From: CAVRXT01 sp963725655
GTDB taxonomy: Bacteria > Acidobacteriota > Terriglobia > Acidiferrales > UBA7541
Length of the DNA: 64,000 nucleotides
Assembly (NCBI GenBank): GCA_963725655.1
Contig: CAVRYY010000002.1
Coordinates: forward strand, 903,474 to 967,473
Reading direction: 5' to 3'
A program made the position numbers and the translations under genes. This document shows positions 54,032 through 63,189 of the stretch, in pieces; the stretch's first letter is position 1, and every line of letters begins with the position of its first letter. The notes beneath the pieces are model-generated. The model searched no databases. It was not told the origin of the DNA and worked only from the letters and a program-made list of their open reading frames with translations.

Positions 54032-54140
54032 CTAAATGTTCCGCCCGAGATTACGTGTTAGCTCGCTCACCTGCTTCCTGAAATGTCTAGGCGTCAACGA
54101 CAAGTAGCGCTCGGTGACACTGAGATTGCAGAGTCCCATA
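54032..54140 (-). pseudogene. Possible tyrosine-recombinase C-terminal remnant
   Basis: The minus-strand frame ends MGLCNLSVTERYLSLTPRHF then RKQVSEL before a stop at 54032-54034. It resembles the LGH-x-S-x-T-x-RY-x-H-L-x-P-x-H end of XerC/D-like recombinases, although the key His is replaced by Asn. There is no upstream similarity. The remainder of 53959-54258 shows no gene. Confidence 0.4.
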
Positions 54141-54258
54141 CGGCAAGTCTCGGCAGCATAAGGGCCATGTGCGCCTTTTCATTGTACCAGTTAGAGATGC
54201 GGTGAACGGCAAGAGTGTGTCTCAGATCTCCTTTTCAGAGCTTTGCAACGAGACTCTC

Positions 54259-54837
54259 TTAGTCCTGCGATGCTTTCGCTGCTCGCACCGGCCGTTCCCA
54301 GCCCGTGGCGGTGTAGCCATGATTGGCGATGCGCTGGCCGATTTCGCGATAGACGCTGGCATCGCGCGGTTGCCAGGTGGCCAGACCGTCGACGTAGCGG
54401 TTGAACATGCAGAATGCCGCGGCGATCAGCACGGTGTCGTGAATTTCCTTGTCGGTCGCACCGTGCTTCCGGGCTTCCTCTACGTCTTCAGTTGTGACCA
54501 GCTTACCGCTCCTTTGCACCTCACCCGCGATAGCCAAAAGCGCCTTCAGTTTTTGCGAGATCGGCGCCGCTCTATAGTTTCTCTTCAAGTCTTCGATCAG
54601 TGCGTAGTTGCCGCCGATTTGCTCAGCGGCGGCCGCGCCGTGCGAATGCTGGCAGTAGTAGCAATCATTTTGCGAAGAAACGTAAGTGGCAATCATCTCG
54701 CGTTCCGCGGGAGTGAGCGTGTTGGGGCCGCGCAGCAGCACTTCCACCAGTTCGCGAAGTGGCTTGGTGGTCTCCGGACTGAAGACCATCGGTCCGCGGA
54801 TTCCTGGAAGCCCTTGAGGTAACTGAATATGCGCCAT
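54259..54837 (-). CDS. AhpD-like / carboxymuconolactone-decarboxylase-family protein
   Basis: This 192-residue protein has the family's redox motif in SSQNDCYYCQHSHGAAA, with Cys-x-x-Cys and a following His as in AhpD-type alkylhydroperoxidases. The pattern LTPAEREMIATYVSS before it and DKEIHDTVLIAAAFCMFNRY after it is also typical. AAGGAGGATTTCGCA precedes the ATG. It is the last gene of an operon with the amino-acid permease and a TonB receptor, 52 bases after the permease stop. It probably reduces peroxides or organic hydroperoxides. Confidence 0.9.
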   Translation of the reverse strand: MAHIQLPQGLPGIRGPMVFSPETTKPLRELVEVLLRGPNTLTPAEREMIATYVSSQNDCYYCQHSHGAAAAEQIGGNYALIEDLKRNYRAAPISQKLKALLAIAGEVQRSGKLVTTEDVEEARKHGATDKEIHDTVLIAAAFCMFNRYVDGLATWQPRDASVYREIGQRIANHGYTATGWERPVRAAKASQD

Positions 54838-54889
54838 TGCGAAATCCTCCTTGGAGTGAAAATGAAAACCGGTGGCAGCGGGGTATCCG

Positions 54890-56248
54890 CTAAGTACGTT
54901 TGCGCGTGAACGCGCTGTAAACCGGCAATCCCGCCAAAACCACGGCGCATCCCAACAGCGGTTGGAGCGGGCCGTGCGCTACGAGCAGAACGAGCAAGAG
55001 CAGGACCAATACCAGAAACAGGACGGGCGTGAACGGATACCCTGGAGTCAGCAACGCAACTCCTGGCGAATCCCGGCGCGCTCGCACGACGAACAATCCA
55101 GCCACGGTGAGCGCCAGAAACAGGACCGCGGCAAAAACGAAATACGAAATGATCTGCTGAAACGTTCCCAGCAGCACCAATACCGACGACACCGCGCCGA
55201 GTATCACCACCGCTAGAGCCGGCGTTCCGAATCGCGAGCTGATGCGCGCCACAGCGGGCAAGAACAGCCCGTCCTGGGCCATGGCGAAATACACGCGCGG
55301 CGCGGACATGATCAACGCTGCCATGCTCCCCACCACGCATACGATCACGATTGCCGCGAGAATCACTCCTCCGGCCGGGCCGAACAAAACCTCACCGGCT
55401 TGCGCCACGAACGTTTCGTCGGATGTAACGCGGTTGAGCGGAATCAGGTACACGAACACCGCGCTGATCAAGACGTAGGCCGCGGTGACTGCCAGAACGC
55501 CCAGCGCCATGGCTCGCGGCACGGTGCGGCCGGGATCGCGCACCTCGCCGGCGATCTTGCTCAGGTCCCACCAACCGCCAAACGAAAAAAATGCCGCCAC
55601 CATTCCGCCGCCCAGCGCGGGACCCAAGGGAAGCGAGCCCGCGCGGCGTGCGACGAACGGCGCAAAATTGGCCCAATCGCCGCGATGAAAGGCGATGGCC
55701 CAAACAGTGAGCAAGATCAGCACGCCGAACTTCAACCAAGTGATTGACCTCAGGAATCCCGCGCTCATGCGCGTGCTGACCACATTCAGCAGGCACAGCA
55801 GCCAGATACACGAGAGCGCCGCCAATTTGATAGCGAGCGGCGACCAATGAAAAATGTACGCCGCGTAACCGGCGATGCCGGCCGCCAACGCAGCGGTGAG
55901 GCCGGGGTCCAGCACCAGCAAACACATCCAGCCGTACAGGAAGGCGACCCGCGGCCCGAAGGTCTGTTGCAGATAGACATACGAACCACCGGGGCGCGGA
56001 AAACGGCCCGCTAGTTCTCCGAAGCAGAGCGCGCCGCTGATGGTCATTGCGCCCATCCCGAGCCATACCGCCAACAACCAAAAGGGCGAACCGAGCGACT
56101 TGGCCATGGCCGCCGGGGTAAGGAAAATCCCTACGCCGATCGCTTCGCCCGCCACCGCCGCGGCTGCCGAGCCTAATCCCAGTTGACGTCGCAGGCCTTC
56201 GGCCGGCGCCGTGGAAACCGGAACGACTGTTGCCTGCGCACCGGTCAT
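54890..56248 (-). CDS. APC-family amino-acid permease
   Basis: The 452-residue membrane protein has about twelve transmembrane helices. The first contains the substrate-binding GEAIGVGIFLTPAAMAKS break, and GELAGRFPRPGGSYVYLQQT is the conserved APC segment after helix 2. It resembles the LAT-type exchangers or basic-amino-acid transporters. The start codon lies directly after the stop of the TonB-receptor gene (TAG then ATG), so the two are co-translated. It would import amino acids or peptides' products across the inner membrane; the substrate is unknown. Confidence 0.92.
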   Translation of the reverse strand: MTGAQATVVPVSTAPAEGLRRQLGLGSAAAAVAGEAIGVGIFLTPAAMAKSLGSPFWLLAVWLGMGAMTISGALCFGELAGRFPRPGGSYVYLQQTFGPRVAFLYGWMCLLVLDPGLTAALAAGIAGYAAYIFHWSPLAIKLAALSCIWLLCLLNVVSTRMSAGFLRSITWLKFGVLILLTVWAIAFHRGDWANFAPFVARRAGSLPLGPALGGGMVAAFFSFGGWWDLSKIAGEVRDPGRTVPRAMALGVLAVTAAYVLISAVFVYLIPLNRVTSDETFVAQAGEVLFGPAGGVILAAIVIVCVVGSMAALIMSAPRVYFAMAQDGLFLPAVARISSRFGTPALAVVILGAVSSVLVLLGTFQQIISYFVFAAVLFLALTVAGLFVVRARRDSPGVALLTPGYPFTPVLFLVLVLLLLVLLVAHGPLQPLLGCAVVLAGLPVYSAFTRKRT

Positions 56249-59200
56249 CTAGAACGCAAAGCGCACCGCGAATTGGAAGGCTCGGGGTCCGCCGGAGCCG
56301 AAGAAGCCTCCCGCGGTGCTCACCCCGCTATAGAAACCACTCTCGGTAACTCCCGCCGGCTGAATCGAAATATTGCGGCCGGAAAAGTTGGCGTTGTTGG
56401 AGCCGCGAATGTTGGTGGCATTGAAGACGTTGAAAGCTTCACCGATCAGCGAGAGCCGCATGCGTTCGCCGAAGCGGAAATCCTTAGTCAGGCGCATGTC
56501 CAGCGAACTGAACGGGCTGAAGAAATTGATGCCGCTGGGTACGGTGTCAAGCGGCCCTCCGGCATTACAAGGCGCCGGAGCAGGGCACGCGGGCAACGCA
56601 TTCCACGTGTTGATCACCGCGTTCAGTTGATCGCTGTTCTTGATTTCGCGACCCAAGGCGTTGCGCGGAAGAATCGGCAGGCGCGAAGTGATTCCCGGAA
56701 GGTAAGTATCTGCGGGAACTCCGGAACCAAAAGTGTAAATCGGCGCGAGCGAAAGCCCCCAGGGCATCTGCAGCAGCCCGTAGGCGGTCAGGCGGTGGCG
56801 TTCGTCGGTGGCGGCGTAGCCTTTTTCCAGGCGCAGACTATTGAGCCCTTCGGCCAGGTCCACTTGTTCGTCCACGTTGTTGTTGGTGAGCTGATCGTCG
56901 TCGGAATAGTCCAACGTCTTCGAGAGTGTGTAGCTAAGGTTGTAGAGATACGTCAATTTGCCGACGCTGACGGGGCGATGTTGCAGGCTGACAATCAGGC
57001 CGTCGTACCAGGATTTCGCCGCCGACTGCAGCAGTGTAACGTTATCCGGAATTCCGGTGAGTGGATCCGTGACGGTACACGGCACGTTATCGCCGGGGCA
57101 CGAAATGTAGGGAGAGTTGGAGTCTGTGCTGCGGAGATAGTGTCCGATGATTTGCTTTTCGCCGAAGACGTGCAATCCATCCGCGGACAAAATCCACGAG
57201 CTGCCCAGTTGCTGCTGCACTCCCAGCGAAAACTGCTGGAAGATCGGATGATGGGCGTCGTTACTCACCGCGATAATGCCCACGCCGCCCACCTGGCTCG
57301 GCCCGCTGAACGGAGCGGCGAGCGTGGGACTGCCCGGAGCGAACGTTGCGCCCGGCGCGAAACAGAAATCGAGGCTCGGTGTGGGAGGGCCGCCCGGGAA
57401 GGTGCAGGACGATCCCGCATATTGCTGCACGGTGAGCTGGCGGTCATCCTGAACGCGCTGCTCGCCCATCACTTCCAGAATGATTCGATCGTAGTAGATG
57501 CCATAGCCGCCGCGAATCACGGTTCTCCCTTTGCCGAATGGATCGTAGGCGAAACCGAAGCGGGGACCGAAATCTTTCTTGTCCGGGCTGTGCTTGAGGT
57601 CGATCACGTTGGCCACCCATACGCACGGATGGGTAGGCTCCTGAATGACGCTGGAGCACGGACCCGAGTCACTATCCGTTCCGGTAAGGTCGGAATCGTA
57701 TTCCCATCGCAGGCCGAGATTTAATGTGAGCTTCGGAGTTATGCGCCAGTCGTCCTGAAAATAGGCGGCGACGTAACTGTCACCGACGTTGGGAATGGGC
57801 ACCGGAGTGACCGGGGCCTGGCTCTTGATGCCCACCGCGATGGGGATATCCAAATCGTTCACCACGCCGTCACCGTTGAGGTCCTGGAATCCGAAGTCGG
57901 TGGTGAGGATAACGGTGCCGGTGCCGAATGGGTTGATTAGACCATGCGCGTTGTACTGCTGAAATTCGCCACCGATTCGCAGCGAGTGTTTGCCGATCGA
58001 CCACGAATAGCCGTCGCGCACCTGGTAACGGTTCAAGTGGGTGGCCTGCGGCAAGTTGAAGTTTTCGCCGTCGGCCAGATCGGGGAAGAGCAGTTCATTG
58101 GCCAAGCCCAGCGGCGGGTCGGTGGTTGGAGCATTGTTCGGAAATACCGGAATGTTGTTGAAGAATTGATCGAAGTGAAAGGAAAGGCTGTTCACTTTGT
58201 TCGATGAAATGGTGGTGGTGACACCCGCGACCAGGGAGTTGAAACGGTTGAGCGAATCTTGCCGCTCGGATGCGCTGAATGCCGGCTCCGCCTGCGCCGG
58301 CGAAGCGGGGCCGATATCGGTGGAGCGATTGAAAGAGTAGCGCGCCATGAAGCTGTTGCGCGGAGAAAGCTGGTAGTCGAAGCGAGTGGAGAGCAGGGCG
58401 TCGCGAAGAGGCGCCGGCGCCGAGGTATTGAGGATCGAATCGGTGGCGAAATCGCGGGCGCCGGTTTGCAGCGCGGCGTTTTGATCGCGGTATTCGACGG
58501 AGGCGAACCACCACGCTTTATCCTGAACGATTGCGCCGCCCACCGAGCCGCCGAATTGCTGGCGGTCGAATGCAGGCGCGGGCAGATCGCGGTCGAACGT
58601 GGCTGGCAGGCCCTGCAAATGGCGGTTGCGCTCGTAGTCGAAGAGCGAGCCGTGGTATTGGTTCGCGCCGCCTTTGGTCACGATATTGATGATGCTGTTG
58701 CCGGACCGGCCGACCTCCGAGGTGAACCGTCCGGTAGCGATTTGAAATTCCTGGATGGAATCCGCCGGGAAATTCGAGAGCGTGCCGCCCACCACTTCAT
58801 CGTTGTTGTCGCCGCCATCCACGGTAATGTTTCCGCCGCGACCAAAGCCGCCCGCGGAACTCACTTCCAGGGTATTGGTCTTGGTGGGATCGAACGTGGG
58901 CGCGGGCCGATTGCCGGGAACCAGGTACGCGAGCTCCAGAAAGTTCCGTCCGTTGAGCGGGATATTCTGAATGGTGGCGGAGTCGATCTGCCCCTGAATG
59001 ATGGACTGGGTAAGTTCCACGGTCCCGGCCGCCTCGGTGACGTTCACGGTGGTGCCCACCACCGCGATCTGCAGTTTCACATCGAAGGTAGTGGCGCGCC
59101 CCGCCTCGGTGACGATTCCTTTGATCGCGTTAACGGCAAAGCTGGCGGCTTCAATTCGCAAGTCGTATGAGTCGGCGGAGAGGTCGGCGAAAACGTAGAG

Positions 59201-59404
59201 GCCGTCGCCGTTGGTTTTCGTCTCGCGGACTACGCCTGTAGCTGGGTCCGTGACTACAACGCGAGCACCCACCACCACGGCGTCATGTGGGTCGGTGACG
59301 ATGCCGTTGATGGTGCTCGTTGGCACCTGCGCGTACGCTTTCGGCGACATCAGCGCCAAAAACAAAACCGCGAAACTCACCATTCGCAACCAGGAACTCC
59401 TCAC
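56249..59404 (-). CDS. TonB-dependent receptor with carboxypeptidase-like N-domain (Oar-type)
   Basis: The GTG at 59404 has GGAGG seven bases upstream and exposes a signal peptide (MVSFAVLFLALMSPKAYAQ), giving 1051 residues. The N-terminal domain STINGIVTDPHDAVVVGARV is carboxypeptidase-regulatory-like, followed by a plug (IQNIPLNGRNFLELAYLVPG, NITVDGGDNNDEVVG). The large barrel ends RAFQFAVRFAF. This is the big acidobacterial Oar-like class thought to take up glycans or peptides. It is followed without a gap by an amino-acid permease gene, so peptide or amino-acid uptake is plausible. Confidence 0.93.
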   Translation of the reverse strand: MRSSWLRMVSFAVLFLALMSPKAYAQVPTSTINGIVTDPHDAVVVGARVVVTDPATGVVRETKTNGDGLYVFADLSADSYDLRIEAASFAVNAIKGIVTEAGRATTFDVKLQIAVVGTTVNVTEAAGTVELTQSIIQGQIDSATIQNIPLNGRNFLELAYLVPGNRPAPTFDPTKTNTLEVSSAGGFGRGGNITVDGGDNNDEVVGGTLSNFPADSIQEFQIATGRFTSEVGRSGNSIINIVTKGGANQYHGSLFDYERNRHLQGLPATFDRDLPAPAFDRQQFGGSVGGAIVQDKAWWFASVEYRDQNAALQTGARDFATDSILNTSAPAPLRDALLSTRFDYQLSPRNSFMARYSFNRSTDIGPASPAQAEPAFSASERQDSLNRFNSLVAGVTTTISSNKVNSLSFHFDQFFNNIPVFPNNAPTTDPPLGLANELLFPDLADGENFNLPQATHLNRYQVRDGYSWSIGKHSLRIGGEFQQYNAHGLINPFGTGTVILTTDFGFQDLNGDGVVNDLDIPIAVGIKSQAPVTPVPIPNVGDSYVAAYFQDDWRITPKLTLNLGLRWEYDSDLTGTDSDSGPCSSVIQEPTHPCVWVANVIDLKHSPDKKDFGPRFGFAYDPFGKGRTVIRGGYGIYYDRIILEVMGEQRVQDDRQLTVQQYAGSSCTFPGGPPTPSLDFCFAPGATFAPGSPTLAAPFSGPSQVGGVGIIAVSNDAHHPIFQQFSLGVQQQLGSSWILSADGLHVFGEKQIIGHYLRSTDSNSPYISCPGDNVPCTVTDPLTGIPDNVTLLQSAAKSWYDGLIVSLQHRPVSVGKLTYLYNLSYTLSKTLDYSDDDQLTNNNVDEQVDLAEGLNSLRLEKGYAATDERHRLTAYGLLQMPWGLSLAPIYTFGSGVPADTYLPGITSRLPILPRNALGREIKNSDQLNAVINTWNALPACPAPAPCNAGGPLDTVPSGINFFSPFSSLDMRLTKDFRFGERMRLSLIGEAFNVFNATNIRGSNNANFSGRNISIQPAGVTESGFYSGVSTAGGFFGSGGPRAFQFAVRFAF

Positions 59405-59686
59405 GATCACCCCTCCGTAGCGGCCGCGCTTCACGCGCGCCGGAACAACCTTCCATTTGCTGACGAACCTCTTTGAATTCCGAGAAGTGCCCTGCAATTT
59501 GAAGGCTGAGAGGAAGAACCGCAATACTGGAAAAATACTAGACAACGAAAGCATATCAGCACGCGGAGCGCGAGCGCTTCAACTACAGCGGAACTAATGC
59601 TTCCGGCGACTACTAACTTGAGCAACTAGTGAACCCGCAGCCTTGCGCTACGTGAGCTAGCAAAGCGCATCGGGTCGGTCCCACTG

Positions 59687-59899
59687 ATGGACGGGTTGGC
59701 GGTACCGATGAAGGTTCGGCAACAACGGCTTGGCCACAGCGACTCGCGCCTTACGATGGATGCGTACACCCACATCGCAAGCGGAGACGATCAGCAAATC
59801 GCCGAGCAGTTGGGGGAGATCTTGGTCACCAGTTGGTCAAAAACTGAATTAGACGGACAAAAGAAAGGGCCTGCTTTTCAGCAAGCCCTTTTGAACTGA
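59687..59899 (+). pseudogene. Tyrosine-integrase C-terminal fragment (locus B)
   Basis: The frame encodes LAVPMKVRQQRLGHSDSRLT then MDAYTHIASGDDQQIAEQLG, the conserved C-terminal catalytic segment of phage-type integrases, with the LGH box and the active-site Tyr of AYTHI. Everything N-terminal is missing; upstream codons are only faintly similar. A hairpin overlaps the last codons. The fragment stops 12 bases before the initiator-tRNA-like sequence, the arrangement expected for an integrase next to its attachment site. Confidence 0.8.
59864..59892 (+). terminator. Hairpin at the end of the integrase fragment
   Basis: AAAGGGC and TGCT pair with AGCA and GCCCTTTT around a TTTC loop, ending in four T residues. 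A worn copy lies at 40.89 kb with the same flanks. Confidence 0.7.
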
Positions 59900-59910
59900 A
59901 TATGATGGCG

Positions 59911-59970
59911 TGGTTGCGGGGGTTGGATTTGAACCAACGATCCCGCGGCGCGGGATTACGAGCCCGACGG
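59911..59970 (-). other. Initiator-tRNA-like 3' half (locus B)
   Basis: The sequence is identical to the one at 53723-53782: fMet-type anticodon arm with CGT in place of CAT, an added TCCCGC/GCGGGA hairpin, T arm and CCA-bearing acceptor strand. The nuclease gene stops within the anticodon loop (its last codons PSGS and stop read CCGTCGGGCTCGTAA). Confidence 0.8.
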
Positions 59971-60276
59971 TGTAATGCCAGATTGCTGACTCAATTTGCG
60001 AAAGTTTGCTTCATCCAAGCCGGTCTGTGTATAAAACCCGGCGCCACCCTTCTGTCGCTTGAGCTCATTTTCCAATTTTCGCGCCGTCGTGTAGTCCATG
60101 CAAACCTGCTGATGGACAACAATCCAAGGGCGATGCCGAGAGGTCCACTGGGCTAGACCTTGATTATGCTGTTCGAGCCGACGGTGCACATTCTCTGAAA
60201 TGCCAATGTAGAAGCGACGGCCAGATTGGCTCCAGAGCACGTAAACGAAGTATGGTTTGTTCGAGACGCGCGACAT
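59956..60276 (-). CDS. GIY-YIG endonuclease-like protein
   Basis: The ATG at 60276 gives 106 residues starting MSRVSNKPYFVYVLWSQSGR. The GIY-YIG core is present as YFVYVL followed by FYIGIS, then ENVHRRLEQHNQG with the catalytic Arg, and LENELKRQKGG near the end. It is a single nuclease domain without a DNA-binding extension, like the UvrC-type stand-alone family. The C-terminal PSGS is encoded by the tRNA-like sequence. The upstream codon context gives no good ribosome-binding site. The reading frame is intact, in contrast to three damaged copies in the window. Confidence 0.85.
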   Translation of the reverse strand: MSRVSNKPYFVYVLWSQSGRRFYIGISENVHRRLEQHNQGLAQWTSRHRPWIVVHQQVCMDYTTARKLENELKRQKGGAGFYTQTGLDEANFRKLSQQSGITPSGS

Positions 60277-60355
60277 GGGAGGGATATGAGCCGATCTTGA
60301 AAAGCGGGGAAGACGAGCCGACCAGGGTTTACTGCGGGACTTCCAAGAAAAGTGG

Positions 60356-61108
60356 CAATGGGTCAATCCTAAGTCGTGTTGATTGTGTGACCCTTACCTC
60401 CCAACCGTGCCATTTTTACCCTGCCAAAGCTCAGATTGGTCATCAGTTGGTCACAACTCATGCCCTAGATTAGGAATCCTAAAATCTGCTGGCGTGCCGC
60501 CGAAGAGCCGCCGGCACGAAGGTCTTGGGATTGGAAACCGAAACGTACCCAGGGCACACAAAGGCACCGGCGCTCCACAGTCCACTTGGCGTCATTCTAT
60601 CGCGCATGCGCCAAGAATCCCGGCATCGGCTTCGACGATGCGCGCTGATGCCGGCGGCTATTGGACCGTGCGGCCGGGAAGAAAAACTGCGCGCTCCCGC
60701 GGGTTTGAGCACAGAACAACGAGGTGCCCAACAGGGACCGCCGAGATCGGCGTTTTCGCTCCGTCGAGGAAGCCGCTAAGAACCGTCTAAACCCTAATCC
60801 CGGCGATTCTGGCCGTAGTGTGAGCACGTAACGTGGCGTGGATGGGCGCAACGGCGGCCCATCCAGATTCGGATGCGCAAAACCGAGAGTTTCCCGGTGG
60901 ACAACCGAAGAGAGTTTACATATAGTCACGCTGGTTTTTGTGCACATGTTTTCGGGAGCAGAGTTGATTCACGAGCGGCAGAAACGATGGCCAGTTAGGG
61001 TCTACGACGGAAAGGACACATTGGAAAATCTTGTTTTAACAAAATCGGACGCGCGTACCTATACTTGGCATATCTCAAAAATCACGGAGAGATGCAGAAG
61101 CGCAAATC
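60356..61108. other. Island spacer without recognisable gene
   Basis: These 753 bases separate the GIY-YIG unit from the ATPase gene. A segment near 60435-60460 (TTGGTCATCAGTTGGTCAC) echoes the end of the integrase gene. The frame that contains SGAELIHERQKRWPVRVYDG (about 60950-61100) could be a fragment of a small gene but has no known relatives. No RNA or repeat is seen. Confidence 0.4.
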
Positions 61109-62171
61109 ATGATTAAGACAATACAAATCAAGAACTTCCGCTGCTTCAAGGACCTGTATGTCCGCGATCTGAAGCCGTTTAACGTTTTGGTAGGCGAAAG
61201 CGGAAGTGGAAAGACAGCGTTTCTTGAGGCGATATTTCTTGCGGGAGCTGCAAGTCCTGAGTTGTGGATGCGGCTTAGGCAGTGGCGCGGTTCAAGCGCG
61301 CAATTCCGATTGTCCGGCACACGTTCGTCGTATGAATCGTTGTTCCGAGACATATTCTACAATTTTGAAAAACGGCAACCTGCGAAGGTGGAGTTCTACG
61401 ACTCTCAAAATAACTCCAGGTCGCTGAAGGTGAGCTATCCGAGCGAAGAGAAACATTCGCCGCGATCCGCAGATCGGTTCGACGATTCCGATGAAAATAG
61501 GGTCACGATTGAACCAATAGTGTTCAGCATGGAAATCGACCAGAGGAAAAGAGCAAAAAGCGAGGGTGAGACTTTAAGGACGGCAAGGTCAATTTCCGAG
61601 GATTCAGTAACGTCTATCCTGTTTGGTTTTCGTCTCCCTTAATCAACGAGGGTCAGATTGTGGCTCAGATGTTCTCCGAACTCAGCTTGAAAAAGAAATC
61701 TGCACCGATAATTAGCGCAGTAAGAGAGCTGTATCCAGAGGTTATCGATTTGACGGTGGAGAGCATCGCCGGCGACTTGGCCCTGTGCTTTTCGTTATCA
61801 TCCTTGAATGAACGGATTCCGGTGGGTGCGGTGTCGTCAGGCATTACTAGGTTTGTCGCGCTTATGGTCGGAATAGGTTCGCAGCCGGGCGGGGTCCTTC
61901 TTATCGACGAAATCGAGGTTGGATTACTCTATAAAACCCTCCCCCAGATTGCTGAAATCGCTGGTTTCGTTCGCAAAGCAACGGAATGTCCAGATTATAG
62001 CAACCACACACAGTTATGAATTCATACAAATCCTTACCTCGTTAATCAGTGAGACAGAGAGCCAAGAGGATTTCTCTTTCTTCCGAGCAGAACGCTCCCG
62101 GGCCTTCATGCACTGTGAACCCGCTCGAGGGGTTCAGTGCCGCAATCGAGAGTGAGTTTGAAGTGAGGTGA
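61109..62171 (+). pseudogene. AAA/OLD-type ATPase gene with three frameshifts
   Basis: The pieces together encode one ATPase. MIKTIQIKNFRCFKDL and VLVGESGSGKTAFLEAI (Walker A) are in frame 2; VWFSSPLINEGQIVAQMFSE and GGVLLIDEIEVGLL (Walker B) are in frame 1. FAKQRNVQIIATTHSYEFI (H-loop) is again in frame 2, and the end EGFSAAIESEFEVR is in frame 3, stopping at 62169-62171. The shifts lie near 61560, 61960 and 62120. The next gene starts at the overlapping ATG, so both once formed an operon. Domain order matches ATPases paired with TOPRIM nucleases in phage defence, such as PARIS AriA and OLD-like systems. Confidence 0.8.
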
Positions 62172-62847
62172 TGTGGGCAACTCCGAAATTGCCCGAGCCA
62201 CTAGAAAGCGAATTCCTGGTCGTTGGCGAAGGGACTGGTGATGCGACGTTGCTGAAGCATCTCTGCCACGCGAGAGGAATTTCGCATTTTCAGTTCGAGG
62301 ACGTTAGGGGGGACACGAAGTTCCCAGTTCATCTCGCAGGTCTCATGAGCCGCACCGGGAAGAAGTTGAGGGGTCTTTTTGGTTGTTGGAGCCAACGATG
62401 ATGCCCCAGATGAAAAATTCAGTGCGATCAGAGGCTACCTGAAAGCAGCAAGACTGCCTTGCCCCGCTTCGGCGCTCATACCAGCGACGCGCGATGGCTT
62501 TACCGTTGCCGTGATGATGCTTCCCTATCAGAACGGCACGCCAGTGAGCGGGTGTTTAAGAGACTCTTCTGTTAGATTGTCTGGCGCAAGATGGACCAAC
62601 TCTGACCACGTGCATCAGTAACTATCGAAATTGCATTGACGGAACTCCACGCTCGAAAAGTCGTGAGGATAAGTTCATCATTCGCTGCTACATTGCTAAA
62701 ACATGGCCGCAAGACCCAAACCTTGCTTTGACCCATGCAGTGTCGCCATCAAAGAATTTATTCGATTTGAGCCACCAACGATTCGAAGAAATGGTTCAGA
62801 CCCTCCGCGACTTCCCAAGTATCTGCCCGCAACGCAATATTCCTTAG
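62171..62847 (+). pseudogene. TOPRIM-like (DUF3226/DUF4435-type) gene with two frameshifts
   Basis: MWATPKLPEPLESEFLVVGE and GTGDATLLKHL in the first frame form the start of a TOPRIM-like fold. FLVVGANDDAPDEKFSAIRG follows after a shift in the T-run near 62385. ETLLLDCLAQDGPTLTTCIS and DKFIIRCYIAKTWPQDPNLA follow after another shift near 62545, ending at 62845-62847. This matches DUF3226-type proteins, usually encoded next to an AAA ATPase. The start overlaps the ATPase stop (TGATG). Like the ATPase it is inactive in this genome, unless the shifts are sequencing errors. Confidence 0.7.
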
Positions 62848-62849
62848 CT

Positions 62850-62991
62850 TTATCGGCTGACCCTAGCCGCATATACCGCGCGCTTCGCTGCCATGCGGTT
62901 TACACCGGCCAGCGTCGAAATCGCCTGCCAGGTAAGCCCCTGTGCCCGCAGTTGCCCAATCCCGGCGGCATCCACTGAACCGAATAACCAA
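62850..62991 (-). pseudogene. Serine-recombinase C-terminal HTH remnant
   Basis: The minus-strand frame reads VDAAGIGQLRAQGLTWQAIS then TLAGVNRMAAKRAV before stopping at 62852-62850. This resembles the helix-turn-helix end of Hin/Tn3-type resolvases. The catalytic domain is absent. The remainder of the 62848-63189 gap shows nothing else. Confidence 0.55.
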
Positions 62992-63189
62992 GTTCGCGTC
63001 TGCCGTCAAACCGTAGCTCTACAGAGAACAGGCGGCGCGGAGAAGTTGGTGGTCCGCATTCCTCGCAATCCACGCTTTCTTCCTACTCCAAGATGTGTTA
63101 TATACATCACTGGTAATAGTGCTCTCTGCCAACGGCCCAGTAGCTATCCATTTTAGGAATCCAAAACCGACTGTCGGGAGCGTGCTCCG

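Larger units (their letters stand above)
59911..60355 (-). mobile_element. Compact GIY-YIG / initiator-tRNA unit
   Basis: About 445 bases from TGG at 59911 to TGG at 60353-60355. It consists of the tRNA-like 3' half, a complete GIY-YIG nuclease gene and about 80 bases upstream of it. The limits are defined by comparison with locus A, where the upstream end and the tRNA end are joined at a single TGG. It might be an autonomous mini-element that targets or re-forms the initiator tRNA gene, or a cassette within a larger element; the integrase fragment beside it favours past integration. Confidence 0.6.

Noticed and set aside
54169..54822. 217-residue plus-strand frame over the AhpD-like gene
   Set aside because: Antisense shadow of a clearly conserved gene with an intact CxxC motif.
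56183..57724. 513-residue plus-strand open frame
   Set aside because: It is antisense to the Oar-type TonB receptor and permease start, with Arg/Gln/Glu-rich composition typical of shadow frames.
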